A program made the translations under genes and the position numbers. The notes beneath the pieces are model-generated. The model made no database searches. It was not told the origin of the DNA and was given only the letters and a program-made list of their open reading frames with translations. DNA of 64,000 bases from Thalassotalea agarivorans. GTDB taxonomy: Bacteria > Pseudomonadota > Gammaproteobacteria > Enterobacterales > Alteromonadaceae. Shown one piece after another: positions 40,293 to 48,186 of the stretch; the stretch's first letter is position 1; each line of letters begins with the position of its first letter. The DNA is taken from the NCBI RefSeq assembly GCF_030295955.1, contig NZ_AP027363.1, forward strand, positions 2,108,001 through 2,172,000, written 5' to 3'.

Positions 40293-40306
40293 ACGACTAC
40301 TCCATA

Positions 40307-40951
40307 TTACAAAAAGATGTGTTCTAACTGCGTCTTAACAATCATACCAGACGTTAACTGGACACTAATGTCGCTACCAGCAATTTCGGTGATAACGGCA
40401 GGCATCGGGCTATTGCCGACTTTAACTCTCACTTGAGTACCTACTTTTAATGCGTCCGACTCTACTGGTTTTAACGGTTCGACAGGCTTTTTAGGACCAC
40501 GTTTAGGTGATTTAACTGATTTAAATTTAGCGTTCTGCTTATTTTTATCAGACCGCTTATCACTAACTTTAGTTCCTTTATACGATTTTTTCGCCTGAGA
40601 ATCGTCTGATTTTTTGTTACCAAATTTTTCTTGGCTTTCTTTTAGCGTCTTGGCCGCGTAATCTGCTTGCTCTTTATCAATTTCCGCAACCTGCTCGCCC
40701 GCTAGATCAACGCGAAACGCACCAGCCTTAACTGACTTTAGGTAACGCCAGCTACTAGTGTAATGACGCAATGCTTGGCGTAAACGTGTTTTGCTTACTT
40801 GTTCATCTTCAGCAAGTTGCTCCGCTAGATCTTGAAAAATACCAACTTTTAATGGTTTTGCTGGTCCTTCAACAGAAAAACATGCAGGAAATTTTTCCGC
40901 TAAATAGCTAATAATTTCCTTAGTGGTTACTTTTTTAATTTCAGTTTCCAT
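40307..40951 (-). CDS. proQ: RNA chaperone ProQ
   Basis: ProQ binds structured small RNAs and mRNA 3' ends. The 214-residue protein has the N-terminal FinO-like domain (about 8-120, with LAEKFPACF and LRQALRHYTSSWRYL), a Lys-rich linker (about 120-165), and a C-terminal Tudor/SH3-like domain (about 168-214, with VGTQVRVKVG). The order and length match ProQ of other Gammaproteobacteria. It is third in a four-gene minus-strand run, 19 bases after the small acidic protein gene and 14 before prc. Confidence 0.95.
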   Translation of the reverse strand: METEIKKVTTKEIISYLAEKFPACFSVEGPAKPLKVGIFQDLAEQLAEDEQVSKTRLRQALRHYTSSWRYLKSVKAGAFRVDLAGEQVAEIDKEQADYAAKTLKESQEKFGNKKSDDSQAKKSYKGTKVSDKRSDKNKQNAKFKSVKSPKRGPKKPVEPLKPVESDALKVGTQVRVKVGNSPMPAVITEIAGSDISVQLTSGMIVKTQLEHIFL

Positions 40952-40970
40952 AAATACTACTTTACTAATT

Positions 40971-41252
40971 TTAAGTGTCTAAATACTGGTCTCTGTTTTC
41001 CAATACATGTCGACACCAGTCATAAATATCTTCTGACTCAAGCTCTACTAACGTTTCTTGGCCAATCCAATTGTCCCACACTAACCCTAACAAACCTGTT
41101 AGTTGCTCGGTGGGTATATCTTCTTCTGCTAAATCATATAACGTGTGATAAATCTCATTAATACGTTCGGCAGCTAAATCTTCTTGCTCATCCCAATCAC
41201 CTACGACTTCAGCGGAAACTAGGTAATCATGGATTACAACGAATTCTTTCAT
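40971..41252 (-). CDS. Small acidic protein in the proQ operon, function unknown
   Basis: I do not recognise a named family. The 93-residue product is strongly acidic, rich in Glu, Asp and Leu, with no signal peptide or membrane segment, and looks mostly helical. Several Trp residues are spaced through it (VGDWDEQED, VWDNWIGQE, IYDWCRHVLE). The ATG lies just 1 base after the stop of the msrC gene and the stop is 19 bases before proQ, so it is firmly inside an operon. Tight packing and normal codon use argue it is a real gene. Inference: an adaptor or RNA-mimic-like partner in this operon, with no direct support. Confidence 0.8.
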   Translation of the reverse strand: MKEFVVIHDYLVSAEVVGDWDEQEDLAAERINEIYHTLYDLAEEDIPTEQLTGLLGLVWDNWIGQETLVELESEDIYDWCRHVLENRDQYLDT

Positions 41253-41253
41253 C

Positions 41254-41712
41254 TTAGTTTAGATTGTTTTCTAATACTTTAACGAGTGCTTCCAACCCTG
41301 TTTGATCGTCAGCGTCAAATCGTTCAAATTGTGGGCTGTCGATGTCCAACACTGCAATCACTTTTCCGTCTTGCATCACTGGCACAACGATTTCCGAATT
41401 ACTTGCTGCATCGCAAGCAATGTGACCGTCAAAAGCGTGTACATCGGCAATACGCTGCGTCGTTGCAGTCGATAAAGCGGTACCACACACACCTTTACCG
41501 TAAGGTATCCTTATACAGGCTACTTTCCCTTGGAAAGGACCAAGTACAAGTCCTGATTCTGCTGTGCGATAAAAACCAACCCAGTTTATATCAGTCAATT
41601 GCTCGAACAACAATGCGCTAATATTTGCCATATTTGCGATAACATCTGTTTCACCAGCAATTATAGCTGAAACTTGTTCATTCAGCGTTTGGTAAAATGA
41701 TTCTTTAGACAT
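41254..41712 (-). CDS. msrC: Free methionine-(R)-sulfoxide reductase (GAF domain)
   Basis: MsrC (fRMsr, E. coli YebR) reduces free methionine-(R)-sulfoxide and protects the methionine pool from oxidation. The 152-residue protein is a single GAF domain with the enzyme-specific residues. The Cys of VACIRIPYGKGVCG and the Cys of HIACDAASNSEIVVP correspond to the resolving and catalytic cysteines, and GKVIAVLDIDSP ends the fold. It is the first gene of the run with the acidic protein, proQ and prc. The yebR-proQ-prc association is also seen in other Gammaproteobacteria. Confidence 0.93.
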   Translation of the reverse strand: MSKESFYQTLNEQVSAIIAGETDVIANMANISALLFEQLTDINWVGFYRTAESGLVLGPFQGKVACIRIPYGKGVCGTALSTATTQRIADVHAFDGHIACDAASNSEIVVPVMQDGKVIAVLDIDSPQFERFDADDQTGLEALVKVLENNLN

Positions 41713-41832
41713 TTACGTTCACTATCGCCTTAAGGCTCAAAAAGGGCATAACATACCTGTAAGTGCTGCGGAATAAAAGCAATTATTGTCGAAGTCATGC
41801 ACTTTTTTAGTCTGCCTCATTCCTTTGTAGCC

Positions 41833-42885
41833 TTAACTTATTGAAAACGCAAATATAGTTGTGGTTGTAAACGGTTTGTTCGGCGATATTACAACACTTG
41901 GAAATTCAGGCTGATTAATCGCGTCTGGAAAATGCTGTGTCTCTAAGCAAACCGCCTGCCTAGGCTTATATTGCGCGTTTTTCTTACCTTTTAAATCGTC
42001 AAGAAAATTAGCGGTGTATACTTGAACGCCAGGTTGATCGGTATAAACCGACATTGCTCTACCTGAATGTTCGTCGAATAATTGAGCCAATGGCGCAGAA
42101 AACGGTTGCCCAGTGGTGTCAAACACCCAGTTGTGATCATAGCCACCACCTAAGCGAATTTGATCATCGTCAGCATCGATATCTCTAGCTAACGGCTTAA
42201 ACGACATAAAATCAAACGGCGTATCTTTTACAGGGCGTAATTTCCCTGTTGGAATTAAATGCTCATTAACTTCTGTGATATGAGACGCTTTCAACTGCAA
42301 CTGATGCGCTAAAACATCTGATTGATTGTGCCCAGCCAAATTGAAATAGCTATGCTGTGTTAAATTCACAATACTTTGCTGATCGCAGGTTGCGTGATAA
42401 CGCACCATCAGCTGATTGTCTTCACTAAATTTATAATCAACGGTAACCACCATGGTCCCTGGGAATCCTTGATCGCCATCAGGACTGACTAACGACATGG
42501 TAATATGCCCATCGTTAATGACTTCTACTTGCCAAAGGCGACTTTCAAATCCTTGCGGACCACCATGTAGATTATTGGGCCCGTTGTTTTTCGCCAGTTG
42601 ATACTTCTTCCCTTCTAGTTCAAATTCCCCATTTGCTATGCGGTTAGCAAAACGGCCAACAATACAACCAAAATAAGGACTTTCATTTTCGTACTGCGCG
42701 ACATTATCAAAACCGAGGACGACATCATCGTGCTGACCTTCTCTGTTAGGTAAATACAGCGATTGAATAATGCCGCCAAGGGACAATATAGTGACCTTAC
42801 TGCCGATATTATTTTCTAGGCAATACTGCATTACCTGTTCACCATTTGCCATGGTACCAAAAGGTGAAATCACAATAGGTTTCAT
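41833..42885 (-). CDS. galM: Aldose 1-epimerase (galactose mutarotase)
   Basis: GalM interconverts alpha and beta anomers of aldoses in the cytoplasm. The 350-residue protein has the catalytic and sugar-binding blocks of the family: NGPNNLHGGPQGFESRLW with a conserved His, LTQHSYFNLAG with the catalytic His, and GGYDHNWVF, plus QPGVQVYTANFLD and ETQHFPDA with the catalytic Glu near the C terminus. It follows cobB by 18 bases on the same strand. It is not next to galactose catabolic genes and may serve the glucan locus, since glycosidases release defined anomers; that link is inference. Confidence 0.93.
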   Translation of the reverse strand: MKPIVISPFGTMANGEQVMQYCLENNIGSKVTILSLGGIIQSLYLPNREGQHDDVVLGFDNVAQYENESPYFGCIVGRFANRIANGEFELEGKKYQLAKNNGPNNLHGGPQGFESRLWQVEVINDGHITMSLVSPDGDQGFPGTMVVTVDYKFSEDNQLMVRYHATCDQQSIVNLTQHSYFNLAGHNQSDVLAHQLQLKASHITEVNEHLIPTGKLRPVKDTPFDFMSFKPLARDIDADDDQIRLGGGYDHNWVFDTTGQPFSAPLAQLFDEHSGRAMSVYTDQPGVQVYTANFLDDLKGKKNAQYKPRQAVCLETQHFPDAINQPEFPSVVISPNKPFTTTTIFAFSIS

Positions 42886-42903
42886 TTAGCGAATTTCCTT
42901 ACA

Positions 42904-43596
42904 CTATGCTTGATTTATCAGTTGCTCTACGAGTTTTGGCAGCCCTTTAGCCGCAGAATCTTGTATAACAGTGATTTGGTCTGAGTGGTCAAACGCATGC
43001 AATGCGTCTGGTTTAGGGTCAATATAATAAATTTGTTTTGCCCGTGATGCTACATTTACCAGCCCTGCTGCCGGATAAACTTGTAATGAAGTACCTACCA
43101 CGATAAGTATATCCGCTTGCGCTACTTTCAATGCGGCATCTTCCATTTTAGGCACAGCCTCTCCAAACCAAACGATTGCTGGCCTCAATTGGCTTTTGTA
43201 TTCACAGAGGTCGCCTATTTTGATGTCGTCATGGCACGGATAAATGCAATTTTCGTCGATACTGCTTTGCGCCAACAGTAATTCGCCATGTAAATGCACC
43301 ACGTCGCTAGAGCCTGCACGTTCATGCAAGTCATCGACATTTTGGGTAATGATATTGACAGTAAAAAATTGTGCGAGCTTCGCTAAAGCTTCGTGGCCAT
43401 CGTTGGGTATTACAGTCTTAAGTTGGCGGCGTCTTTGGTTATAAAACTCCAGCACCAAAGCTGGGTTTGCCAACCAGCCGTCGATTGAAGCCACTTCCAT
43501 AACGTCGTGCCCTTCCCACAGGCCATCAGCATCTCGAAAGGTTTTCAATCCACTTTCAGCGCTCATACCTGCGCCTGACAATACCGCTATATTCAT
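42904..43596 (-). CDS. cobB: Sirtuin (SIR2 family) NAD-dependent protein deacylase
   Basis: Bacterial sirtuins remove acyl groups from lysines using NAD. The 230-residue protein has GAGMSAESGLKTFRD (NAD-binding), the QNVDDLHERAGS block, the catalytic His in VHLHGE, RPAIVWFGE, and VGTSLQVYPAAGL. Where most sirtuins have two CxxC pairs for zinc, this one has ENCIYPCHDDIKIGDLCE, with only three cysteines and no CxxC pair, so zinc binding is probably lost, as in a known zinc-less subgroup. It heads a possible two-gene unit with galM and is divergent from the CoA-transferase genes. The symbol follows the usual bacterial name. Confidence 0.88.
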   Translation of the reverse strand: MNIAVLSGAGMSAESGLKTFRDADGLWEGHDVMEVASIDGWLANPALVLEFYNQRRRQLKTVIPNDGHEALAKLAQFFTVNIITQNVDDLHERAGSSDVVHLHGELLLAQSSIDENCIYPCHDDIKIGDLCEYKSQLRPAIVWFGEAVPKMEDAALKVAQADILIVVGTSLQVYPAAGLVNVASRAKQIYYIDPKPDALHAFDHSDQITVIQDSAAKGLPKLVEQLINQA

Positions 43597-43766
43597 TGAT
43601 TTCGTTGCTATTTATTTTTTGATGTTCACTTTATCAGAAGGCAATACTGTTAGCCATGCTTTACACTGATTTACGTTAAGTGAACAAAGGTAGTATTGAT
43701 TAAACGATCCTTGATTCGCTACCCTGATTAAAACAACAAGCATTCCTGCTTAAAAGGAGACTATAA

Positions 43767-44468
43767 ATGTCAGGATTTAATAAAGTCGTCCATAGCTATG
43801 AAGAGGCTATGGCTGGCTTAGAAGACAATATGACGATCATAGCTGGTGGTTTTGGGCTATGCGGTATCCCGGAAAATCTGATCAATCAAATAGAAAAATC
43901 TGGCGTTACTGGTCTAACTGTTGTCTCTAACAATTGTGGTATCGATAACTTTGGTTTGGGCGTTTTGCTACGCGACAAACAAATTAAAAAGATGATCGCG
44001 TCTTACGTTGGCGAAAACAAAATGTTTGAAGACCAACTGTTAAGTGGTGAGTTAGAAGTTGAATTAACACCGCAAGGTACCCTAGCTGAAAAGATGCGAG
44101 CCGGTGGTGCTGGCATTCCAGCGTTTTACACAGCTACAGGCTTTGGCACATCAGTCGGTGATGGCAAAGAAGTTAAAACATTTAACGGTCGTCAATACAT
44201 TCTAGAAGAAAGTATCACTGGCGATTTTGCTATTGTAAAAGCGTGGAAAGCCGATAAATACGGAAATTTAGTGTTTCGTCATACTGCACAAAATTTTAAC
44301 CCTTGTGCCGCGACAGCTGGAAAAATAACAGTTGCAGAAGTTGAAGAAATTGTTGAACCGGGCGAGCTCGATCCGACACAAATTCATACACCAGGCATTT
44401 ATGTTAATCGCGTCATTCAAGGTACTTTTGAAAAACGCATTGAGCAACGTACAACGAGAGAGGGCTAG
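43767..44468 (+). CDS. scoA: 3-oxoacid (succinyl-CoA) CoA-transferase subunit A
   Basis: With subunit B this enzyme moves CoA from succinyl-CoA to acetoacetate in ketone-body or butyrate use. The 233-residue protein has the subunit A pattern: [13 protein letters not shown] near the N terminus, [31 protein letters not shown], and a late [15 protein letters not shown] good AAGGAG precedes the ATG. Subunit B begins 3 bases after the stop. Acetate or other acyl-CoA acceptors are possible alternatives, because substrate choice is not visible by eye. It is divergent from cobB. Confidence 0.93.
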   Translation: MSGFNKVVHSYEEAMAGLEDNMTIIAGGFGLCGIPENLINQIEKSGVTGLTVVSNNCGIDNFGLGVLLRDKQIKKMIASYVGENKMFEDQLLSGELEVELTPQGTLAEKMRAGGAGIPAFYTATGFGTSVGDGKEVKTFNGRQYILEESITGDFAIVKAWKADKYGNLVFRHTAQNFNPCAATAGKITVAEVEEIVEPGELDPTQIHTPGIYVNRVIQGTFEKRIEQRTTREG

Positions 44469-44471
44469 CAC

Positions 44472-45128
44472 ATGGCATTGTCGAGAGAGCAAATAGCGCA
44501 GCGCGTTGCACAAGAATTACAAGACGGATACTACGTCAACCTAGGCATTGGTATTCCTACCTTAGTCGCTAATTTCGTGCCTGACGGCATGGAAGTAATG
44601 CTGCAATCTGAAAATGGTTTACTAGGTATGGGGCCATTCCCTACAGAAGATGAAATCGATGCAGACATGATAAATGCAGGAAAACAAACAGTTACTGCAA
44701 TTGACGGTGCTTCTATATTTTCTTCTGCAGAAAGTTTCGCTATGATCCGTGGTGGTCACGTTGATTTAACCGTACTTGGCGCATTTGAAATAGATGTTCA
44801 AGGCAACATCGCGTCATGGATGATTCCTGGCAAGCTAGTCAAAGGTATGGGCGGTGCAATGGACTTAGTAGCTGGTGCAGATAACATTATTGTCACCATG
44901 ACCCACGCAAGTAAGCACGGTGAGTCAAAGCTATTAAGTGAGTGTACTCTACCTCTAACAGGCGCTGGTTGTATCAAAAAAGTAGTGACTGATCTGGCGT
45001 ATATTGAAATTGAAGATGGTAAGTTTCATCTCAAAGAGCGCGCGCCAGGGGTGAGCGTCGAAACAATACATTCGTTAACGGCCGGGGAACTCGTGGTTCC
45101 AGATAACGTCCCTGAAATGCAATTTTAA
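44472..45128 (+). CDS. scoB: 3-oxoacid (succinyl-CoA) CoA-transferase subunit B
   Basis: The 218-residue subunit carries the catalytic Glu in the QSENGLLGMGPFP motif, which forms the glutamyl-CoA intermediate, and has the family blocks NLGIGIPTLVANF, GGHVDLTVLGAFEID and MVKG-like LVKGMGGAMDLV. It lies 3 bases after subunit A with the ribosome site inside its end, so the two are one unit. A strong terminator follows immediately. Confidence 0.94.
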   Translation: MALSREQIAQRVAQELQDGYYVNLGIGIPTLVANFVPDGMEVMLQSENGLLGMGPFPTEDEIDADMINAGKQTVTAIDGASIFSSAESFAMIRGGHVDLTVLGAFEIDVQGNIASWMIPGKLVKGMGGAMDLVAGADNIIVTMTHASKHGESKLLSECTLPLTGAGCIKKVVTDLAYIEIEDGKFHLKERAPGVSVETIHSLTAGELVVPDNVPEMQF

Positions 45129-45131
45129 AAA

Positions 45132-45151
45132 AAAGCGCCGATAGGCGCTTT
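45132..45151 (+). terminator. Intrinsic terminator after scoAB
   Basis: Arms AAAGCGCC and GGCGCTTT around GATA, followed by more T; starts 4 bases after the stop codon. Confidence 0.92.
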
Positions 45152-45231
45152 TTTTTATCTTGTTGTTTTACTTGCAAAGTTACTTCAGCCCTTTAATATT
45201 GTTAACGTACTGTTAATGATTGAGGTATGCG

Positions 45232-46017
45232 ATGAAAGTAAATACGGTTGTAACGTCTTTGTTGTTTTTGCCTGTTATTGCAATAGCACAAGAGAAAGAA
45301 GTGCAAGATATGTCAGACCCGCTTGCTGTTTATACACAGGCTGGCGCAGGCTACACCGACAAAGGATTAAACTTTAAAGTAGGTAGAGCCTATGATACTG
45401 GCTCTGATACAACGGCGGCGATGCATTTAATCGAAGTAAAAGGATTATTAGGTGATACCTTAGGTTGGAGTGATTCGTTTATAGTAGATAACTCCATTGA
45501 CAGTTTACGCTATCGACATTTTTCCGTTAATTTAGAAAATGGCCGTGGTTCTCAAATTGACGTTAACTACTTTTTCGATCCAAATGCCATTTCTCAAGAG
45601 CATGGTGATGCTTCTTGGTCGTTTATTCAAGCGCTCCCAAAAATGGGGCCCGTCAACATCTACCCTTTGGCTGGCGTTGGTGTCGCATTTGGTAAAGACA
45701 ACTTAAAAGAAGACGGAAGTTTTGATGACGGTTTTGGCTACCAAGGTGGCTATGGTCTTATTGGCCTGTATGGCAAAGTCGCGATCACGGATAAATTTTG
45801 GCTAAACTACAATCCGTTCTATGTTCATACTTTGTTTGGTGACGATGTGTATAAAGACAATGCCTATGGCATAGCTGAGAGCGGTACCTTGCTACACGAA
45901 TTCGTTGTAAGTTATCAGTTTACGCCTACTTTTAATGTCCGCTATTTTGCTAACTGGAACTCTAATCTTGATATTGGCGATGGCGACCATCGCATCGAAT
46001 TTAATTATCAGTTGTAG
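45232..46017 (+). CDS. Predicted outer-membrane beta-barrel protein, function unknown
   Basis: The 261-residue precursor has a signal peptide ending IAIAQ. The remainder has about ten short amphipathic, Gly- and aromatic-rich strands (for example VYTQAGAGYTDKGLNFKVG, GYQGGYGLIGLYGKVA, DHRIEFNYQL at the C terminus), like a small outer-membrane barrel. I do not recognise the family. A TTG start 12 bases earlier is in frame, but GAGG at 45222-45225 fits the ATG at 45232. It stands alone between two terminators. Confidence 0.75.
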   Translation: MKVNTVVTSLLFLPVIAIAQEKEVQDMSDPLAVYTQAGAGYTDKGLNFKVGRAYDTGSDTTAAMHLIEVKGLLGDTLGWSDSFIVDNSIDSLRYRHFSVNLENGRGSQIDVNYFFDPNAISQEHGDASWSFIQALPKMGPVNIYPLAGVGVAFGKDNLKEDGSFDDGFGYQGGYGLIGLYGKVAITDKFWLNYNPFYVHTLFGDDVYKDNAYGIAESGTLLHEFVVSYQFTPTFNVRYFANWNSNLDIGDGDHRIEFNYQL

Positions 46018-46041
46018 TCAACGTTAAAGTTTAACCCCAAA

Positions 46042-46066
46042 AAAGTCAGCAATTGCTGGCTTTTTT
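46042..46066 (+). terminator. Intrinsic terminator after the barrel protein gene
   Basis: Arms AAGTCAGCA and TGCTGGCTT (one wobble pair) followed by TTTTT; about 25 bases past the stop. Confidence 0.85.
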
Positions 46067-46173
46067 GCTATACCTAGCTTAAACGCCATTACTTGCTAAA
46101 GATGGTGTTAGAGCCACAGCAAGTTCAATTAACTTCTGTGTTATTGCTACAACAATTGAAAAGGATTTCAATA

Positions 46174-46500
46174 ATGTTTCATTTAAAAAACAATACGCTT
46201 AGTGCGTTAACCTTTAGATTTACCCAGCCCAATGACTGCGTGATCGCTATTAGTAGTCGAGGAAAAGCGTTAGAAAGCGTTTATTTTAATCACGTACTGG
46301 TCAGTCAAAAGCCCTGCTTACTGCGCCGCTCGATACATACCTTTATGGTGGGTGATATACGATATGAAGTTATGTTTAACTACATTGATGTGGCACAAGA
46401 TACGCTCAACTGTAGCTTGTTTAAAAACGCACAGTTAGTCGATCGCCAAAACAGTGCACTCAAAAGAATTAAAGCTCGTATAAAAAAGGTGCCAATTTAG
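46174..46500 (+). CDS. Small basic protein of unknown function
   Basis: The 108-residue product starts MFHLKNNTLSALTF and ends with a Lys/Arg-rich tail (KRIKARIKKVPI). It has no signal peptide or membrane segment and looks mainly beta (alternating hydrophobic residues in residues 15-85), with two Cys (CVIA and CLLRR). An upstream in-frame start at 46093 exists, but AAGGA at 46161-46165 is correctly placed for the ATG at 46174. A terminator overlaps the stop codon, which supports a real transcribed gene. No family recognised; a nucleic-acid-binding role is only a guess from the basic tail. Confidence 0.55.
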   Translation: MFHLKNNTLSALTFRFTQPNDCVIAISSRGKALESVYFNHVLVSQKPCLLRRSIHTFMVGDIRYEVMFNYIDVAQDTLNCSLFKNAQLVDRQNSALKRIKARIKKVPI

Positions 46501-46508
46501 GCACCTTT
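46485..46508. terminator. Terminator overlapping the stop of the small basic protein gene
   Basis: Perfect arms AAAGGTGCC and GGCACCTTT around AATTTA. The TAG stop lies in the loop and second arm. A-run before and T-run after allow use from both strands, including the convergent FMN reductase gene. Confidence 0.8.
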
Positions 46509-46525
46509 AATGTTCGGAGAACTCG

Positions 46526-47065
46526 CTAGGCCTTTGCCGTCTGCTGTAATGACGACATAGTATCATTTAGCGCTTTCTCTATGTCGCTGTTAGTGACACG
46601 ATTGGTGGCCAAGTCAAAGTTGTCGTAAAAGCTTGGTATAGACAAGCTCGCCTTAACATCCATACCAAAATACGGTGCTGATGTTTTGGCCGTGTTCAAT
46701 ACTGTTTGAGCGCCACCTGGGCCAGGTGATGTTGCCAACAATATTACTTGCTTGTTTTGATATACCTTCATATCGATGCGTGACGTCCAGTCAAACAAAT
46801 TTTTGTATGCTGCGGTGTACGAGCCATTGTGCTCTGCAAATGAAATTACGATGGCATCTGCTTCACCTAGTTTTTTGTAAAACGCCTGTGCTAATGCTGG
46901 TTGGCCTAGTTCCTCTTCCCTGTCCTGACTAAACAGCGGCATTTCATAATCGTTGATATCGAGTAACTCGACATTTGCGCCATCCACAAGAGATGCTGCA
47001 TATGCTGCTAAAGATTTATTGATTGATTTTTTACTGCTACTTGCTGCAAACGCTAAAATGTTCAT
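46526..47065 (-). CDS. NAD(P)H-dependent FMN reductase family protein
   Basis: The 179-residue flavodoxin-like protein starts NILAFAASSSKKSINKSLA, the FMN-phosphate loop of the family, followed by DINDYEMPLFSQDREEE, a conserved FAEHNGSYTAAYKNLFDW block and LLATSPGPGGA. Relatives reduce FMN, quinones or azo compounds using NAD(P)H. It is divergent from a LysR regulator with about 110 bases between the starts, the classic arrangement for a regulator controlling its neighbour, so induction by electrophiles or quinones is a reasonable guess. Confidence 0.88.
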   Translation of the reverse strand: MNILAFAASSSKKSINKSLAAYAASLVDGANVELLDINDYEMPLFSQDREEELGQPALAQAFYKKLGEADAIVISFAEHNGSYTAAYKNLFDWTSRIDMKVYQNKQVILLATSPGPGGAQTVLNTAKTSAPYFGMDVKASLSIPSFYDNFDLATNRVTNSDIEKALNDTMSSLQQTAKA

Positions 47066-47174
47066 CTAACTTCCTCCAAATGCTTTAAGGCTATTTTAAT
47101 TGTTCTTTTAATATGTACAAGATGGCATTTAAACAATACACTGTTCATAAAATAGAACAATAGAAAACACGCAA

Positions 47175-48059
47175 ATGGTCGATTTAAATGACATGGTGAT
47201 ATTCGCTAAAGTAGCGGAATTTGGTGGCATTTCAAAAGCTGCAAACGAATTGTCAATGCCTAAATCTAAAGTAAGCCGCCGTATGGCTAATCTTGAATTA
47301 GCGCTAGGCGTGCGATTGCTTGAACGCACGACTCGGTCAGTCAGGCTCACGGAAATAGGCAAAATCTATTTTCAACACTGCAAAAAAGTTGTAAATGAAG
47401 CTAAGCAAGCGGAGAACAGTGTCAATCAACTGCTAAATACGCCTACAGGCCACCTCAAAATTAGTACCTCAATATCCATTGGGCAACACATTGTTGCACC
47501 ACATCTGGCAGAGTTCCTAAGTAGATACCCCGATATTACCATTGAGCATATTGTTACCAACAGACGCGTTGATTTGATTTCAGAAGAGTTCGATCTAGCG
47601 ATTCGAATTGGCGCTTTAGAGGACTCATCGCTGATCAGTAAAAAACTGTCAACTAGTCACGCGCTATTGGTTGCCTCTCCCGTGTATTTGGCAAGCGCGG
47701 GCGCTTTAACGGATATCAGCGATTTAACGCAACACAAAGCTTTGTGTATGGGAGATTCATCGATTGCGGACCAATGGCGCTTTGTAAACGCAAAGGGTAA
47801 AGAAGAGCAAGTTAAAGTAAAACCTGTAGCTACGGTTAATGATATGACTATTCTTCGGACATTATGTATCGCTTCAGCGGGTATCGCTATCCTGCCGAGC
47901 TATATGTGTGAAGACGCACTCAAACAAGGACAACTAGTGCGTGTATTAGAACAATGGACATCGGTTGAAGTCCCCTACTACGCGATTTATCCCAGCCACC
48001 AAAGCATGACGCCAAAACTGCGCGTACTACTTGATTTCTTATCTGAAAAAACCGCTTGA
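47175..48059 (+). CDS. LysR family transcriptional regulator
   Basis: The 294-residue protein has an N-terminal winged helix (about 4-62: MVIFAKVAEFGGISKAA, then SKVSRRMANLE) and a substrate-binding domain from about residue 88. It resembles the group that controls small reductases and transporters. It is divergent from the FMN reductase gene, its likely target. The last codons overlap a 16-bp palindrome that probably belongs to the glucan-use regulon of the GH97 gene downstream, so that site was recruited into the 3' end of this unrelated gene. Confidence 0.92.
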   Translation: MVDLNDMVIFAKVAEFGGISKAANELSMPKSKVSRRMANLELALGVRLLERTTRSVRLTEIGKIYFQHCKKVVNEAKQAENSVNQLLNTPTGHLKISTSISIGQHIVAPHLAEFLSRYPDITIEHIVTNRRVDLISEEFDLAIRIGALEDSSLISKKLSTSHALLVASPVYLASAGALTDISDLTQHKALCMGDSSIADQWRFVNAKGKEEQVKVKPVATVNDMTILRTLCIASAGIAILPSYMCEDALKQGQLVRVLEQWTSVEVPYYAIYPSHQSMTPKLRVLLDFLSEKTA

Positions 48060-48071
48060 ATACGTATGCAA
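48056..48071. promoter_or_regulatory. LacI-type operator upstream of the GH97 gene (site 1)
   Basis: TTGAATACGTATGCAA, a near-perfect palindrome with central CG, about 115 bases before the GH97 start. It overlaps the LysR stop codon (TGA 48057-48059). It matches the other four sites in the locus. Confidence 0.7.
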
Positions 48072-48186
48072 ACCACTGATTAAACAGTGTTTAGACAGTT
48101 ATAGTATAGCTACGCATTAAGGTGTAAAAAACGCACAAAGCCCGCGCGTTTTTTGTACCACATATTACAAAGAGCGGAACTACAGT

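Noticed and set aside
45220-45231. TTG start for the predicted barrel protein
   Set aside because: It would place GAGG inside the coding region; the ATG at 45232 begins a normal signal peptide.
46093-46173. Upstream start for the small basic protein (135 codons)
   Set aside because: No ribosome site at 46093, whereas AAGGA is ideally placed for 46174, and the extra residues look like translated non-coding sequence.
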